Origin: Shewanella saliphila
GTDB lineage: Bacteria > Pseudomonadota > Gammaproteobacteria > Enterobacterales > Shewanellaceae
Length of the DNA stretch: 64,000 nucleotides
Assembly: GCF_014648295.1 (NCBI RefSeq)
Contig: NZ_BMQV01000018.1
Coordinates: 1 to 64,000, forward strand
Reading direction: 5' to 3'
The position numbers were made by a program, and so were the translations under genes. Of the stretch, positions 26,042-34,784 are shown in pieces. The notes below the pieces were generated by a model that had not been told where the DNA came from, ran no database searches, and saw only the letters and a list, made by a program, of their open reading frames with translations. Numbering within the stretch: position 1 is the stretch's first letter; each line of letters opens with the position of its first letter.

Positions 26042-26411
26042 GCTTAACTCCTTATTTTCAGCTCATTAAAGCGCTATTAATAAATAATTAATCCTTTCTC
26101 AGTATAGCCTTAAGCTTATCAGTTCGCTTTTTTCTATCGTTCGAGGCGTTATGGTTTCAATCATATTACGCAGTCAGCAACGATGTTTCTCCCTCGTATG
26201 GTGTGTTGGTTAATTGTTTAACTTGCTATGCAATTCTCAGTTATCGAATATTGTATACAACAAAGTGGCTTTATTAACAAAAATTAATAGTTAAATATGT
26301 AAAAAAACTCATACAGGCGTCTGGACGTCTAGAAGTTTATTGTGTTATTCTCCTGTCATGCAATCGAATTGATTTCATCAGCTAGTTGAGCAAGATTCAT
26401 GTGGAGAGAAA
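26042..26411. other. divergent regulatory region between dodecin and metR
   Basis: 370 bp without a gene. It contains the tandem met boxes at 26315-26338 (listed separately) and a perfect 10-bp palindrome TTGTATACAA at 26251-26260. The latter is a common form of GntR-type operator, though no such regulator is nearby. Confidence 0.5.
26315..26338. promoter_or_regulatory. tandem MetJ operator (met boxes) before metR
   Basis: Three contiguous 8-mers, AGGCGTCT GGACGTCT AGAAGTTT, match the met box AGACGTCT at seven, seven and six of eight positions. Tandem met boxes are the known binding site of the methionine repressor MetJ. They end 73 bp before the metR start codon. Confidence 0.72.
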
Positions 26412-27317
26412 ATGATAGAGCTTAGACACCTTCGCACCTTGATGGCGTTAAAAGAAAGTGGCAGTTTGGCAGGTGCAGCTAAAAAGCGGTTTGTAACCCA
26501 GTCGGCGCTTTCTCATCAAATAAAAGAGTTAGAGACTCGTATTAACTCAGCGATTTTTGTTCGAAAAAGTAAACCGTTAACTTTCACTCATGAAGGTGCG
26601 CGACTGCTGAATTTAGCAGAAGAAATCTTACCTAAGGTGATTGCAACAGAGTCAGATCTTAAACGTGGTCTTGAGGGTGAAAGTCAGCAACTTAAATTAG
26701 GCATTGAATGCCATAGTTGTTTTCGTTGGTTGATGCCGGTCAATGAGCAATTTAAACAACATGCGCCTGATGCGCAGGTTGATATTTCAAGCCGCCATTT
26801 GTTTGATTCACTCAATGCATTGCAAACCGGTGGGTTAGACATTGTACTGACCTCAGATCCTGTGCCTGGCCACAGTGTTGCGTATCAGCACTTGTTTGAT
26901 TTTGAGGTTAAATTAGTGACCTCTAGCGAACATCCATTGGCGAAAAAAGCGTATGTGACCCCTACTGATTTAACAAAAGAAACCTTAATTAGTTACCCAG
27001 TACCGTTAGCACGCCTGGACATTTACAAACACTTTTTAGAGCCTGCTGGGGTTGAGCCTGGTGAGCAAAAGCAATGCGATTTAACCTCAATGCTATTGCA
27101 ACGAGTGGCATGTAATGATGGCGTCGCGACGCTACCTACATGGTCAATTCGCGAGAGCCAAGGCTTGAGTTTAGCTGCGGTAAAATTAGGGGCAGAAGGA
27201 CTAAAACGTCCGTTGTTTGGCGCTTATCGCCGTGACGCCACTAATGCAAATTTGATTCAAAAGTGGCTTGAGCTTGTTGCAAGTGAAGGCTTGAAATTAC
27301 AACGGATTAATCAATAG
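26412..27317 (+). CDS. metR: LysR-type methionine regulator MetR
   Basis: Activates methionine biosynthesis genes such as metE in response to homocysteine. The sequence follows E. coli MetR closely: the winged HTH MIELRHLRTLMALKESGSL with TQSALSHQIKELE, the hinge KLGIECHSCFRWLMPV near residue 95, which is the MetR signature, and FDFEVKLVTSSEHPLAKK in the effector domain. At 301 residues it is somewhat shorter than E. coli MetR (317). The start follows GGAGAG. MetJ boxes lie upstream, as expected for metR, which MetJ represses in enterobacteria. Its usual divergent partner metE is absent here. The 3' end overlaps the HDOD gene by 21 bp on the opposite strand. Confidence 0.93.
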   Translation: MIELRHLRTLMALKESGSLAGAAKKRFVTQSALSHQIKELETRINSAIFVRKSKPLTFTHEGARLLNLAEEILPKVIATESDLKRGLEGESQQLKLGIECHSCFRWLMPVNEQFKQHAPDAQVDISSRHLFDSLNALQTGGLDIVLTSDPVPGHSVAYQHLFDFEVKLVTSSEHPLAKKAYVTPTDLTKETLISYPVPLARLDIYKHFLEPAGVEPGEQKQCDLTSMLLQRVACNDGVATLPTWSIRESQGLSLAAVKLGAEGLKRPLFGAYRRDATNANLIQKWLELVASEGLKLQRINQ

Positions 27318-28043
27318 TTTCCGTTTAGATAACACGCGTCGAAGCACAAGTCCTGCTGAGTCAGGGTTTTGTGTTTGGCGTAAGTTATGTGCTATTAAAA
27401 ATTCATCGCGTAAATCGTCATCCAACCCTAATGATTCAAATGCCTCTAAAGACAGTTTTTGTTGCTGCTGATCTATCAATGATTTAAGCACTTTTAACGA
27501 CACAGGCCTTGGTAATTCTGCGTTCAAATACGCAAATGCAGTTAGCGCAATCACTTGGCCAAACACACTGAACAAGGCTAAAGTTTGCACTTCATCAGCG
27601 TCGACTTTTATTGCCGAACCCGCTTCGCTTTCTACACGTAATAATTCGATACAATCATGAGCTATGGCTTCGTTTAATGCCCAGTAGCCTTGTACTAATT
27701 TTTTGTACGGTTCGGCTAACTCATCAAGTCGCTCTTTTAAATAAAACGAAAATGCATAACGGTAAATATTCACCTGCCCTAAACGGATTAAGGCATCTTT
27801 CACACTGCGGCTTTTTGTTGACACTACACCTGCATTTTGTGCGGTATTACTGCGTTGTAATAAATGGGCTGCGAGCGCGGGATCGGCTGAAACGGTATCG
27901 ATAACAACCCGAATATCGGCTTCGTTAATTAAGGCCTTTTTTAAAGGGATCAAAATACCGCGGCGACCAATGACCTGTTCTTCGTTGCCAATAATAGCTT
28001 GAACTTGAGTCAGTACTTGTTGTTCAAGATTTGTCATATGCAT
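27297..28043 (-). CDS. HDOD-domain protein
   Basis: A 248-residue cytoplasmic protein with an HDOD domain over about residues 30-200: PLKKALINEADIRVVIDTVS, DPALAAHLLQRSNTA and the helix carrying SVKDALIRLGQVNIYRYAF. HDOD domains are related to HD phosphohydrolases but lack the metal-binding His-Asp pair, and they usually act as protein-interaction modules in signalling. No other output domain is attached. ATG 28043 follows AAAGG at good spacing; a second ATG lies two codons on. It overlaps the end of metR tail-to-tail by 21 bp. The role is unknown. Confidence 0.82.
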   Translation of the reverse strand: MHMTNLEQQVLTQVQAIIGNEEQVIGRRGILIPLKKALINEADIRVVIDTVSADPALAAHLLQRSNTAQNAGVVSTKSRSVKDALIRLGQVNIYRYAFSFYLKERLDELAEPYKKLVQGYWALNEAIAHDCIELLRVESEAGSAIKVDADEVQTLALFSVFGQVIALTAFAYLNAELPRPVSLKVLKSLIDQQQQKLSLEAFESLGLDDDLRDEFLIAHNLRQTQNPDSAGLVLRRVLSKRKLLINPL

Positions 28044-28100
28044 CAGTTACCTTTGGTGAATAAATCTGGGTATAAATTAATTTAACGATATATTAAAACG

Positions 28101-28125
28101 AAAGCCAGTAATAGTTACTGGCTTT
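28101..28125 (-). terminator. terminator of btuB
   Basis: AAAGCCAGTAA and TTACTGGCTTT arms with a TAG loop, followed by TTTCGTTTT on the minus strand, lie just after the btuB stop. Confidence 0.8.
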
Positions 28126-28152
28126 GGTATTCATATCGCTTAGTTTTACCCT

Positions 28153-30144
28153 TTAAAAGCGGTAACCAGCAGTAATTCTAAATGAACGACCCGTACCTGA
28201 GTAATAACCATTGCCATAAGACGAATAATAGCCTGTTCCTACATAGTCTTCATCTAATAGGTTATCGATACGCACACTGGCTGTCCATGCATTACGGCGA
28301 TAATTTAATGCGAGGTTAGTCAGCACATAACTGTCGAGTTTGTCGTCGGCATTACTGTCATCACCTTCCATGTAACGCTCGCCTGTGTATACACCTTCAA
28401 CAAAGGTTTGCCAATTATCTGCAAAGTCGTAGCTCATAAACACTTTACCAGAATGCTCAGCCACCCAAGAAAGCGCCTTGCCTTCGTTATCACCTTGGGT
28501 AAATTCGGCATCGATATAGTCATACGATGCGCCCATTAGCCAATCTTTAGATAACTGCACCTCGTAGCTTGAACTCACACCAAAACGGCGCGACTCATCA
28601 GCGTTAACGTTAGCGCCACCGCCATAAGGTCCATCGGTACGGCTACCGTCGTAAACGATTTCATCTTCTAACTCGAGTTGATACGCATTGATTTTTAACG
28701 TTTGGGTAGCCGTAGTGTAATCCCAACCCGCTTCGTATGAGCGCCCTGTTTGTGGGTCTAACCCTTGCACATCTAACGGCGTGTAAGCTTGCTCATCGAC
28801 TTTAGCAAAACGGAAGTTATCATTGGCGCGAACATAAATACGATGCTCGGCACTTGGGCGGTAATTAAGCCCAAGCTCAAATGCGTGTGCATCATTGTCG
28901 AGTTCAACACCTTCAGGATAAAGTAGTTGATCAGACAAATCATCGGTCACTTCAGAATAGCGACCACCGACAACATATGACAACGTTGAACTTAGCGGCA
29001 CAGTGGCTTGCACATAGGCGCTTTGCATCGTTTGCTCGTTATTACGTTGAATATACAAGGTATCAAAGTCAGCTTCACCGCGGCTCACATCAACCCCTGT
29101 CACTAATATTAATTCACCGTGTTCTAGTTGATAGTGCGCGGTAGCTTTTGGCGAAAAGCTCAATAAATCACGTTCAATTCGCCCTGCACTGCCATATAAC
29201 AAGCTGGTTGTGAGTGAGTCTGAATAGGTTAAATCTGCACCAAGTGCCCACACGTCAGTCAATTGATATTGATAACCACTGCGCAGTGCGGTGGTCATTT
29301 CATGTGAGTATTCACCCTCAGAAAACGATGCGACTTGACGAGGGTTATCTTGGTATTGTGCAAGGGTTAATGCACCTGGGGCCTGGCGATCGTCATCGAA
29401 GTAGTTTACTTCAACAAAAAAATCTTCGACGTCAGTTTGATACTGAATACGACCTAAAATAGAGCCAGTTTCATTTTCGTTGTTGTCACGATAGTTGTCA
29501 CTTTGGTTATAGCTTCCGGCTAAAAAATAACGCCAGGTATCGTTGAAAGCACCAGAGATATCACCTTTAACTTCATAGGTGTCAAAACTGCCACCACTGA
29601 CCTGTATACCGCCAGAGGTTTGGGTTGGCGCTTTGGTAATGATGTTAATGACGCCGCCTACTGCTTGGTCGCCATATAGCACACCCGCACTGCCTGACAG
29701 AATTTCAACACGTTCAATAAGATTAAGCGGAATGGATTCAACACTTGGCGCTGAAATATCAATGTTATTTAAACGACGACCGTCGACTAAAATTAACGTG
29801 TTGTTTACGGCTTGCGAAGACGAAAAACCGCGCATCGAAAATACCGCACCAGAGTTGTTATCTGATACCTGTATGCCTGATTGGCCGCGCAGTAAGTCAG
29901 TAAGGTTGGTTGCACCACTCATTTCAATATCGGCAGCATCAATAACATCGACATTGGCAGCGATATTGAGCGGATTAGCTTGATTACGGCCAATGACCAC
30001 AATCGTCTCATCCATTGTCACATCAGACTCGGTTGACGCTGTTGGTATTGATTCTGTAGAGGTTGGTGCTGCAACAGCGTTAACACTGGTTGCGCAAAGC
30101 ATTGCACTGATTAATAGTGCGAGTGTAGTTGGTTTAGTACCCAT
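28153..30144 (-). CDS. btuB: vitamin B12 outer membrane receptor BtuB
   Basis: A TonB-dependent receptor of 663 residues that imports cobalamin across the outer membrane. After the signal peptide (to about residue 25) comes a TonB box (DETIVV, 45-50). The plug domain follows with GATNLTDLLRGQSGIQVSD, FSMRGFSSSQAVNNTLILVD and GSAGVLYGDQAVGGVINII, and the 22-strand barrel ends in Phe (ITAGYRF). The family alone does not fix the ligand, but a cobalamin riboswitch in its 5' leader does. The start follows TAGGAG and AAAGG. Related Btu transport genes are not adjacent, so this is a single-gene unit. Confidence 0.88.
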   Translation of the reverse strand: MGTKPTTLALLISAMLCATSVNAVAAPTSTESIPTASTESDVTMDETIVVIGRNQANPLNIAANVDVIDAADIEMSGATNLTDLLRGQSGIQVSDNNSGAVFSMRGFSSSQAVNNTLILVDGRRLNNIDISAPSVESIPLNLIERVEILSGSAGVLYGDQAVGGVINIITKAPTQTSGGIQVSGGSFDTYEVKGDISGAFNDTWRYFLAGSYNQSDNYRDNNENETGSILGRIQYQTDVEDFFVEVNYFDDDRQAPGALTLAQYQDNPRQVASFSEGEYSHEMTTALRSGYQYQLTDVWALGADLTYSDSLTTSLLYGSAGRIERDLLSFSPKATAHYQLEHGELILVTGVDVSRGEADFDTLYIQRNNEQTMQSAYVQATVPLSSTLSYVVGGRYSEVTDDLSDQLLYPEGVELDNDAHAFELGLNYRPSAEHRIYVRANDNFRFAKVDEQAYTPLDVQGLDPQTGRSYEAGWDYTTATQTLKINAYQLELEDEIVYDGSRTDGPYGGGANVNADESRRFGVSSSYEVQLSKDWLMGASYDYIDAEFTQGDNEGKALSWVAEHSGKVFMSYDFADNWQTFVEGVYTGERYMEGDDSNADDKLDSYVLTNLALNYRRNAWTASVRIDNLLDEDYVGTGYYSSYGNGYYSGTGRSFRITAGYRF

Positions 30145-30284
30145 TTACCTTTAACTCCTAAAAGGAAAAATGGGGCAAAAGCGCCGCAATATTGACCACC
30201 ACTTAACAGCTTACTCGCCAGAGCAAACCCAAAACGGCATAACATCACATCTCGAGATCTGCCCACCGAAATCATCGAAATCAT

Positions 30285-30452
30285 CTTTATGGCCGGTCTC
30301 CGGACTGAGGTTACGGTACACAAGTTGTACGCACGAGCTAAGATACCATTGCATCAAAGGCTCTCACCAATCACCGTTGCGGGGGCAGTACCAGACTTTC
30401 ACTGGTTTCCCGATTCTCCAATGGGTCGATATGACTCAACATTGGCACCGTA
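30285..30452 (-). ncRNA. cobalamin riboswitch upstream of btuB
   Basis: Read on the minus strand, the region opens with GGTGCCAATG. The core B12-box parts follow as GGGAAACCAGTGAAAGTCTG, then CTGCCCCCGCAACGGT, and it closes with CCGGAGACCGGCC. These are the conserved elements of the cobalamin (AdoCbl) riboswitch. About 140 nt separate it from the btuB start and hold the expression platform. No strong T-run terminator is seen there, so control is more likely at translation initiation (inference). Edges are approximate. Confidence 0.92.
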
Positions 30453-30613
30453 AAGATTGACTAAATTATTGAACATTTTGCTTATCTGCCTAAGCTTTTT
30501 GCCTAGGTTTATGCAGTATAAACAGCAGCGGGATTATAGCGGAAGCTCAGCTTAGCTGATAGTAACAAAGCAAAAAACAACTCGCGGATTATTCACGTTA
30601 ATGTTTGAGTGAG

Positions 30614-31276
30614 TTACTCAGCCATAAAGTCGCGATAATTTTGTTGATTGATAGGCGCTGATTCGGCGGTAAACACTGCGGTACGAATAGACTTATGCAC
30701 GAGGTAGATATCATCGTCATCGCTGATAACAGTAAAGTACCCCATCTCACCACGAGGGCTCGTAATGTAAGATGCTGAAACGGTAATCGAGGCATTATGA
30801 ATATTGGGCATGCTAGTGCAGCCTAATAAGCCGTGTACCGCTTCAAGCCCTTCAACTTTTAAACTGCCTAATTGCTGATAAACCACTTCGCCCTGGCAGT
30901 GTTCTTTGTAAGTGTCAGCCATTGAGTCTAAAAATTCAGCAGGTTCGACATCTTCTGCCAGGCCTTCAAAGCCTTGCATACAGACCAAGTTAGACCAATC
31001 GTTAAGGGTTTCGTTGGCAGGTATAAATTCAGCCATGATCATGTCGCCGCGCTTTTCATTAAAGGCGAGTTTCCACGCTAAAGGAGGTAAAAAACCAAAG
31101 GTTTTGGAGACGGTGATAAGCTTTTGTACGTCGCTCGACATAACAAGCGCGCCGGATGAGTCACTTTGGGAGTCCAATGTAACCAATGCTGGTAAAGTAG
31201 CATACGAGGCATGAGGCAATAGACAGGCTATTCCAGCGCACCCCGCGTAGCAGATAAATGCAGCGAACTTGTTCAT
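30614..31276 (-). CDS. exported protein of unknown function
   Basis: A 220-residue protein not recognised as any family. It has a signal peptide (FAAFICYAGCAGIACLLP, cleavage near SYA, about residue 26). The mature part has four Cys in two likely disulfide pairs (VCMQGF, EHCQGE and LGCTSM among them) and several strand-rich segments. Predicted to be periplasmic or surface-associated. The ATG follows AAGGA at somewhat long spacing. Neighbours (btuB behind, DUF3622 ahead) give no functional clue, and there is no sign of an operon. Confidence 0.6.
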   Translation of the reverse strand: MNKFAAFICYAGCAGIACLLPHASYATLPALVTLDSQSDSSGALVMSSDVQKLITVSKTFGFLPPLAWKLAFNEKRGDMIMAEFIPANETLNDWSNLVCMQGFEGLAEDVEPAEFLDSMADTYKEHCQGEVVYQQLGSLKVEGLEAVHGLLGCTSMPNIHNASITVSASYITSPRGEMGYFTVISDDDDIYLVHKSIRTAVFTAESAPINQQNYRDFMAE

Positions 31277-31395
31277 CCCAAAGACATCCTTGCAAGGAAT
31301 TAGTTAGTTTAAAAATCATTCTAATTAAGTATATCCTATCCTGAACATACCGAAATTAAAACTTATCTATAACATTTACCTATTTTGAGCAGTAC

Positions 31396-31707
31396 TTAGT
31401 TGAAGTCGTCTTCGTCATCTTCATCAACGATTTCGTCTTCATCAATGGCAGATTCAGCCGCGATAGCCGCCGCTAAACTTTTTGCTTTTAGGTGTTTTTC
31501 AGTTTTACGCTTGTTACGGTCAGCTTGCTTAGACAGGAAGCCCTGTAATGACTGTTCGCCCCATGCAATGGCTTCTGCTTCTGTGGCAAAACCATCATGG
31601 CTTTTTGATACTACGGTTTTAGTCGCTGTCATACGACGAGTGATTTCGGCTTTCCACGTGTTTTCAACTTGTGTGACACGTAAACCATACTTTTTGCTAT
31701 CGCTCAT
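31396..31707 (-). CDS. DUF3622 family protein
   Basis: From the ATG at 31707 this is a 103-residue protein. It begins with SKKYGLRVTQVENTWKAEI and continues with KTVVSKSHDGFATEAEAIAW, the pattern of the DUF3622 family seen in marine gammaproteobacteria. A basic middle (KQADRNKRKTEKHLKAK) is followed by a very acidic tail (DEDEIVDEDDEDDF). The function is unknown; the charge pattern suggests binding to nucleic acid or ribosome (weak inference). The longer frame to 31743 was rejected for lack of a start signal. Confidence 0.78.
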   Translation of the reverse strand: MSDSKKYGLRVTQVENTWKAEITRRMTATKTVVSKSHDGFATEAEAIAWGEQSLQGFLSKQADRNKRKTEKHLKAKSLAAAIAAESAIDEDEIVDEDDEDDFN

Positions 31708-31834
31708 AATCTTTTCTATCCTACTTTGGGCATCGCAATGCAAAACCCATGAAATTTCAGCCGCGCAGTGTACTCGATACTCACGAGTTTGGGCAGCTAT
31801 TATTGGTTATTTTTAACGCTTTTTTGTGATCGCG

Positions 31835-33751
31835 TTATTGCTGCTTCACTAACTGGTTTGAGCCCACGATCATCATTTCACATTTATGGCAGTCAAACAC
31901 CAGCTTTAACTTGTCTTTACCGACGTCTAAAAACATCGGGTCGGCTTTGATGCCCTCAACTTCTTTAGGGCATAAATTAAAGCTGTAGCGTAAACAATGC
32001 TTGGTGACCATTAATGGTGCATCATGCAGCACGGTGTTTTTTTCGTAGGTATCTTCAATTTGAATCACCCCATGTTGCTCATAAAACGATTTGGCTTTTT
32101 CGTTGGCAACGTTAGACAAAAAGCTTAACGCCTTTTGTGGGAAACGCGCTTCTTTATTATGCACCCAACGCTCAGGGCGCTGATACGCTGCAACTCGTGC
32201 CGCCATTAACTCGCTCACAGCATCACGGCGCAATTCATTGACCATAGATGCTGGTAAAAACCACATTTGCGCAGTTTGTAAGTTGACCTTGTTTAACACA
32301 AAATCGCTGCTGCCTAATTTACCCAACTGCTTTTTAAGATTGTCAGCGGTTTTTGCTTGATCGTTTGCAGCTTCTTTCCCGCATGTCAGTGTGGCTGTAG
32401 CACTAATATTATGCGCATCGGTAATGGTTAAGCCGACACCGTCATCGGTATCAAAAAACTGCATATCAACGCTAATTTTACGGGTTGCCGAATCTTTGTT
32501 TAATGTTAATTCAAACTTATGGTCAAAGTTACGGAACATCATCACGCTGGTTTTTAAGTCTTTTGGCACCTCGGTTAAATACAAGGTATTGCCGTCGGCG
32601 CGGTTAACTCGTACACCCGATAACTTATCGTCAGACAGGCGCTGAGTTTCGTAATGCTCTACGAAATAACATAAGCCATCACCATTGTTAAACTGAATAT
32701 CTTTACCACTTTCGCTGGTATCAATTTTGATGAAGTCTTTTCCGACCTGGGTAATGCGGCCAATTTTTTCACCTATAAACTTTGGCGAACTAAAATGCTC
32801 AATGGCTTCGGTACGCTCGTTAACAAAGTAATCGGTTTTACCGCGGTTAAAGCTTTTGTCAGGGTCAGGGGTAAAGTTAAACTCGCAGCGACCATGGGAA
32901 ATAGATTCAAGATCGTTACGCTTAGCAATAATGGCATCTAATTGCTGACGATAATGAGCGGTCACGTTTTTAAGGTAAGTAATGTCTTTTAAGCGGCCTT
33001 CAATTTTAAATGAGCTAATGCCAGCATCAATCAAGGCTTCTAAATTATCGGTTTGGTTATTGTCTTTAAGTGACAATAAGTGCTGATTTTCAGCTAATAC
33101 ATCACCGTCACGTGTGGTTAAGTTACACGGTAAGCGACACATTTGAGAGCATTCGCCACGGTTAGCACTGCGGTTTGAGTACGCATGGCTTAAGTTACAC
33201 AAGCCACTGTAACTGACACATAATGCACCATGAATGAAAAATTCTAACTTCATTTTGGTGTTGGCGGCAATATCACGAATTTGCGGAATGTTTAGCTCGC
33301 GCGCCAATACCACCTGCGAAAAACCCACCTGCTCTAAAAACACGGTTTTTTCTGGGCTGCGGTTATCGGTTTGCGTACTGGCGTGTAAGGCTATTGGCGG
33401 TAAATCCAGTTGTAAAACGCCCATGTCTTGAATAATCAAGGCATCAACGCCGGCTTCGTAGAGTTCCCATATCAGCTTTTGGGCTTTATCTATCTCGTTA
33501 TCCATTAAAATGGTATTCAATGCCACAAACACCTGGGCATGATAACGATGAGCAAACTCCGCTAAACGGGCAATGTCTTCAACGCTGTTACCAGCATTAT
33601 GACGCGCACCAAATGCTGGGCCACCAATATAAACCGCGTCGGCACCATGACGAATAGCTTCAATGCCGTAATCAGCATTTTTAGCCGGTGCTAGCAGTTC
33701 AAGTTGGCGCTTTACCGGAGCCTCGGGGGTAAACAATTCTACAGAAACCAT
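31835..33751 (-). CDS. rlhA: 23S rRNA C2501 hydroxylation protein RlhA (U32 peptidase family)
   Basis: Required for hydroxylation of cytidine 2501 in 23S rRNA. The protein is of the U32 peptidase (YdcP/RlhA) family and 638 residues long from the ATG at 33751. The sequence parallels E. coli RlhA: RQLELLAPAKNADYGIEAI, HGADAVYIGGPAFGARHN, then FFIHGALCVSYSGLCNLSH, and the iron-sulfur-type ligands RGECSQMCRLPC. The long C-terminal half includes DUF3656. An upstream frame to 33799 begins inside a terminator hairpin and was rejected. The gene follows the phosphoribosyltransferase gene on the same strand, but the terminator between them means it needs its own promoter or read-through. Confidence 0.9.
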   Translation of the reverse strand: MVSVELFTPEAPVKRQLELLAPAKNADYGIEAIRHGADAVYIGGPAFGARHNAGNSVEDIARLAEFAHRYHAQVFVALNTILMDNEIDKAQKLIWELYEAGVDALIIQDMGVLQLDLPPIALHASTQTDNRSPEKTVFLEQVGFSQVVLARELNIPQIRDIAANTKMKLEFFIHGALCVSYSGLCNLSHAYSNRSANRGECSQMCRLPCNLTTRDGDVLAENQHLLSLKDNNQTDNLEALIDAGISSFKIEGRLKDITYLKNVTAHYRQQLDAIIAKRNDLESISHGRCEFNFTPDPDKSFNRGKTDYFVNERTEAIEHFSSPKFIGEKIGRITQVGKDFIKIDTSESGKDIQFNNGDGLCYFVEHYETQRLSDDKLSGVRVNRADGNTLYLTEVPKDLKTSVMMFRNFDHKFELTLNKDSATRKISVDMQFFDTDDGVGLTITDAHNISATATLTCGKEAANDQAKTADNLKKQLGKLGSSDFVLNKVNLQTAQMWFLPASMVNELRRDAVSELMAARVAAYQRPERWVHNKEARFPQKALSFLSNVANEKAKSFYEQHGVIQIEDTYEKNTVLHDAPLMVTKHCLRYSFNLCPKEVEGIKADPMFLDVGKDKLKLVFDCHKCEMMIVGSNQLVKQQ

Positions 33752-33784
33752 AATGTTAACTAAATTTCGCTCAATTCTGATAAA

Positions 33785-33838
33785 AAAGTGCGCCAACATA
33801 CTGATACCATCTTGGTGACATTAGTATGTTGACGCACT
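33785..33838 (-). terminator. long hairpin terminator just before rlhA
   Basis: Two 16-bp arms with one mismatch (AGTGCGCCAACATACT and AGTATGTTGACGCACT, 20-nt loop) are followed on the minus strand by TTTTTT. It ends the phosphoribosyltransferase transcript about 35 nt before the rlhA start. Confidence 0.82.
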
Positions 33839-33905
33839 CGCATAGTCTTGTATTTTAGCAAACTTTAAACAAAGTTCTAAGTAAAATTGCGACTAACTTG
33901 ATTGT

Positions 33906-34472
33906 TTATAAAAACAGCTCTTGGATGTTTTTAAAGTCAGATTTGCCTTCAGCAATTTCTTTTGGATCCAGACCCGAAACTTCGTGCGGGAACACTAACC
34001 AATCTTCAGATGAGTGAATAAAGTAATCAGGCTTTAGGTCGACTTTGGTGTTTTTTGGCTTGTAGTAAGGACACGCAATGCGAATATCGCTTGGTACATT
34101 AAGACGCATAAACTTTTTAAGCTTACCAATTAAGGCATCAATACTGCGACCTGAGTCAAATACGTCATCAACAATTAATAACCCGTCGCTGGCATTGGCG
34201 TTTTCAATAATATAATGCAAGCCATGAACTTTAATGTTTTTGTCTTGCTTGTCGGTGCCGATGCCATAATACGATGACGTGCGTACTGCAATGTGGTCAG
34301 TTTCCACTTTTTTGAAGTCATAGTATTCTTGCACTGCAATACCAATCGGTGCACCGCCACGCCAAATACCGACAATAAACTGCGGTCTAAAACCACTGTC
34401 ATATACCTGCGCAGCCAGTCTAAATGAATCTTCAAGAAGTTGTTGCGCGCTAATATAGTGTTTATCAGTCAT
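33906..34472 (-). CDS. purine-type phosphoribosyltransferase
   Basis: A 188-residue PRTase-fold protein. The PRPP-binding motif LLIVDDVFDSGRS lies at about residues 98-110, with the upstream GIWRGGAPIGIAVQEYY loop and SSYYGIGT flexible loop typical of hypoxanthine/xanthine-guanine phosphoribosyltransferases. It probably salvages a purine base (inference); which base cannot be told from sequence. GAGG precedes the ATG at good spacing. The gene ends at the long terminator before rlhA. Confidence 0.85.
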   Translation of the reverse strand: MTDKHYISAQQLLEDSFRLAAQVYDSGFRPQFIVGIWRGGAPIGIAVQEYYDFKKVETDHIAVRTSSYYGIGTDKQDKNIKVHGLHYIIENANASDGLLIVDDVFDSGRSIDALIGKLKKFMRLNVPSDIRIACPYYKPKNTKVDLKPDYFIHSSEDWLVFPHEVSGLDPKEIAEGKSDFKNIQELFL

Positions 34473-34784
34473 TGGTAAGGCCTCTGGTTATTTTAGTGCG
34501 GCGAATTTTATACCAAATAAATCTATCTTGCCTGTAAGAATCAGAAATAATTGATCAAAGTCAGCATAAAATTATTTAGTTATGTCGTAAATTATCATCA
34601 AGTGGTTCAAATGGATAAATTAATCTTTGCTTAACGGATGATACCTGTGCCCAAGTAGACTGGACAGATATCATTGCCGATAAAATCTTCTTGTCATTCA
34701 CGATGGCTATGGCATAGTGTTTTTGACCAATTCGTTGATATACCCAACTCATTGATATCGCCAATTCAGGATGAATACACCGTT
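34473..34784. other. intergenic region, no clear feature
   Basis: About 310 bp between the phosphoribosyltransferase gene and the J-domain gene, which are divergent. It must hold both promoters, but no convincing box or operator was seen. A 62-codon minus-strand frame at 34576-34764 is discussed among the rejected items. Confidence 0.4.

Noticed and set aside
29579..29983. 134-codon plus-strand open frame
   Set aside because: It is antisense to the plug domain of btuB and has no start signal or family resemblance.
34576..34764. 62-codon minus-strand frame between the phosphoribosyltransferase and J-domain genes
   Set aside because: It starts with TTG without a Shine-Dalgarno and matches no family I know. 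The amino acid composition is plausible, so it is not fully excluded.
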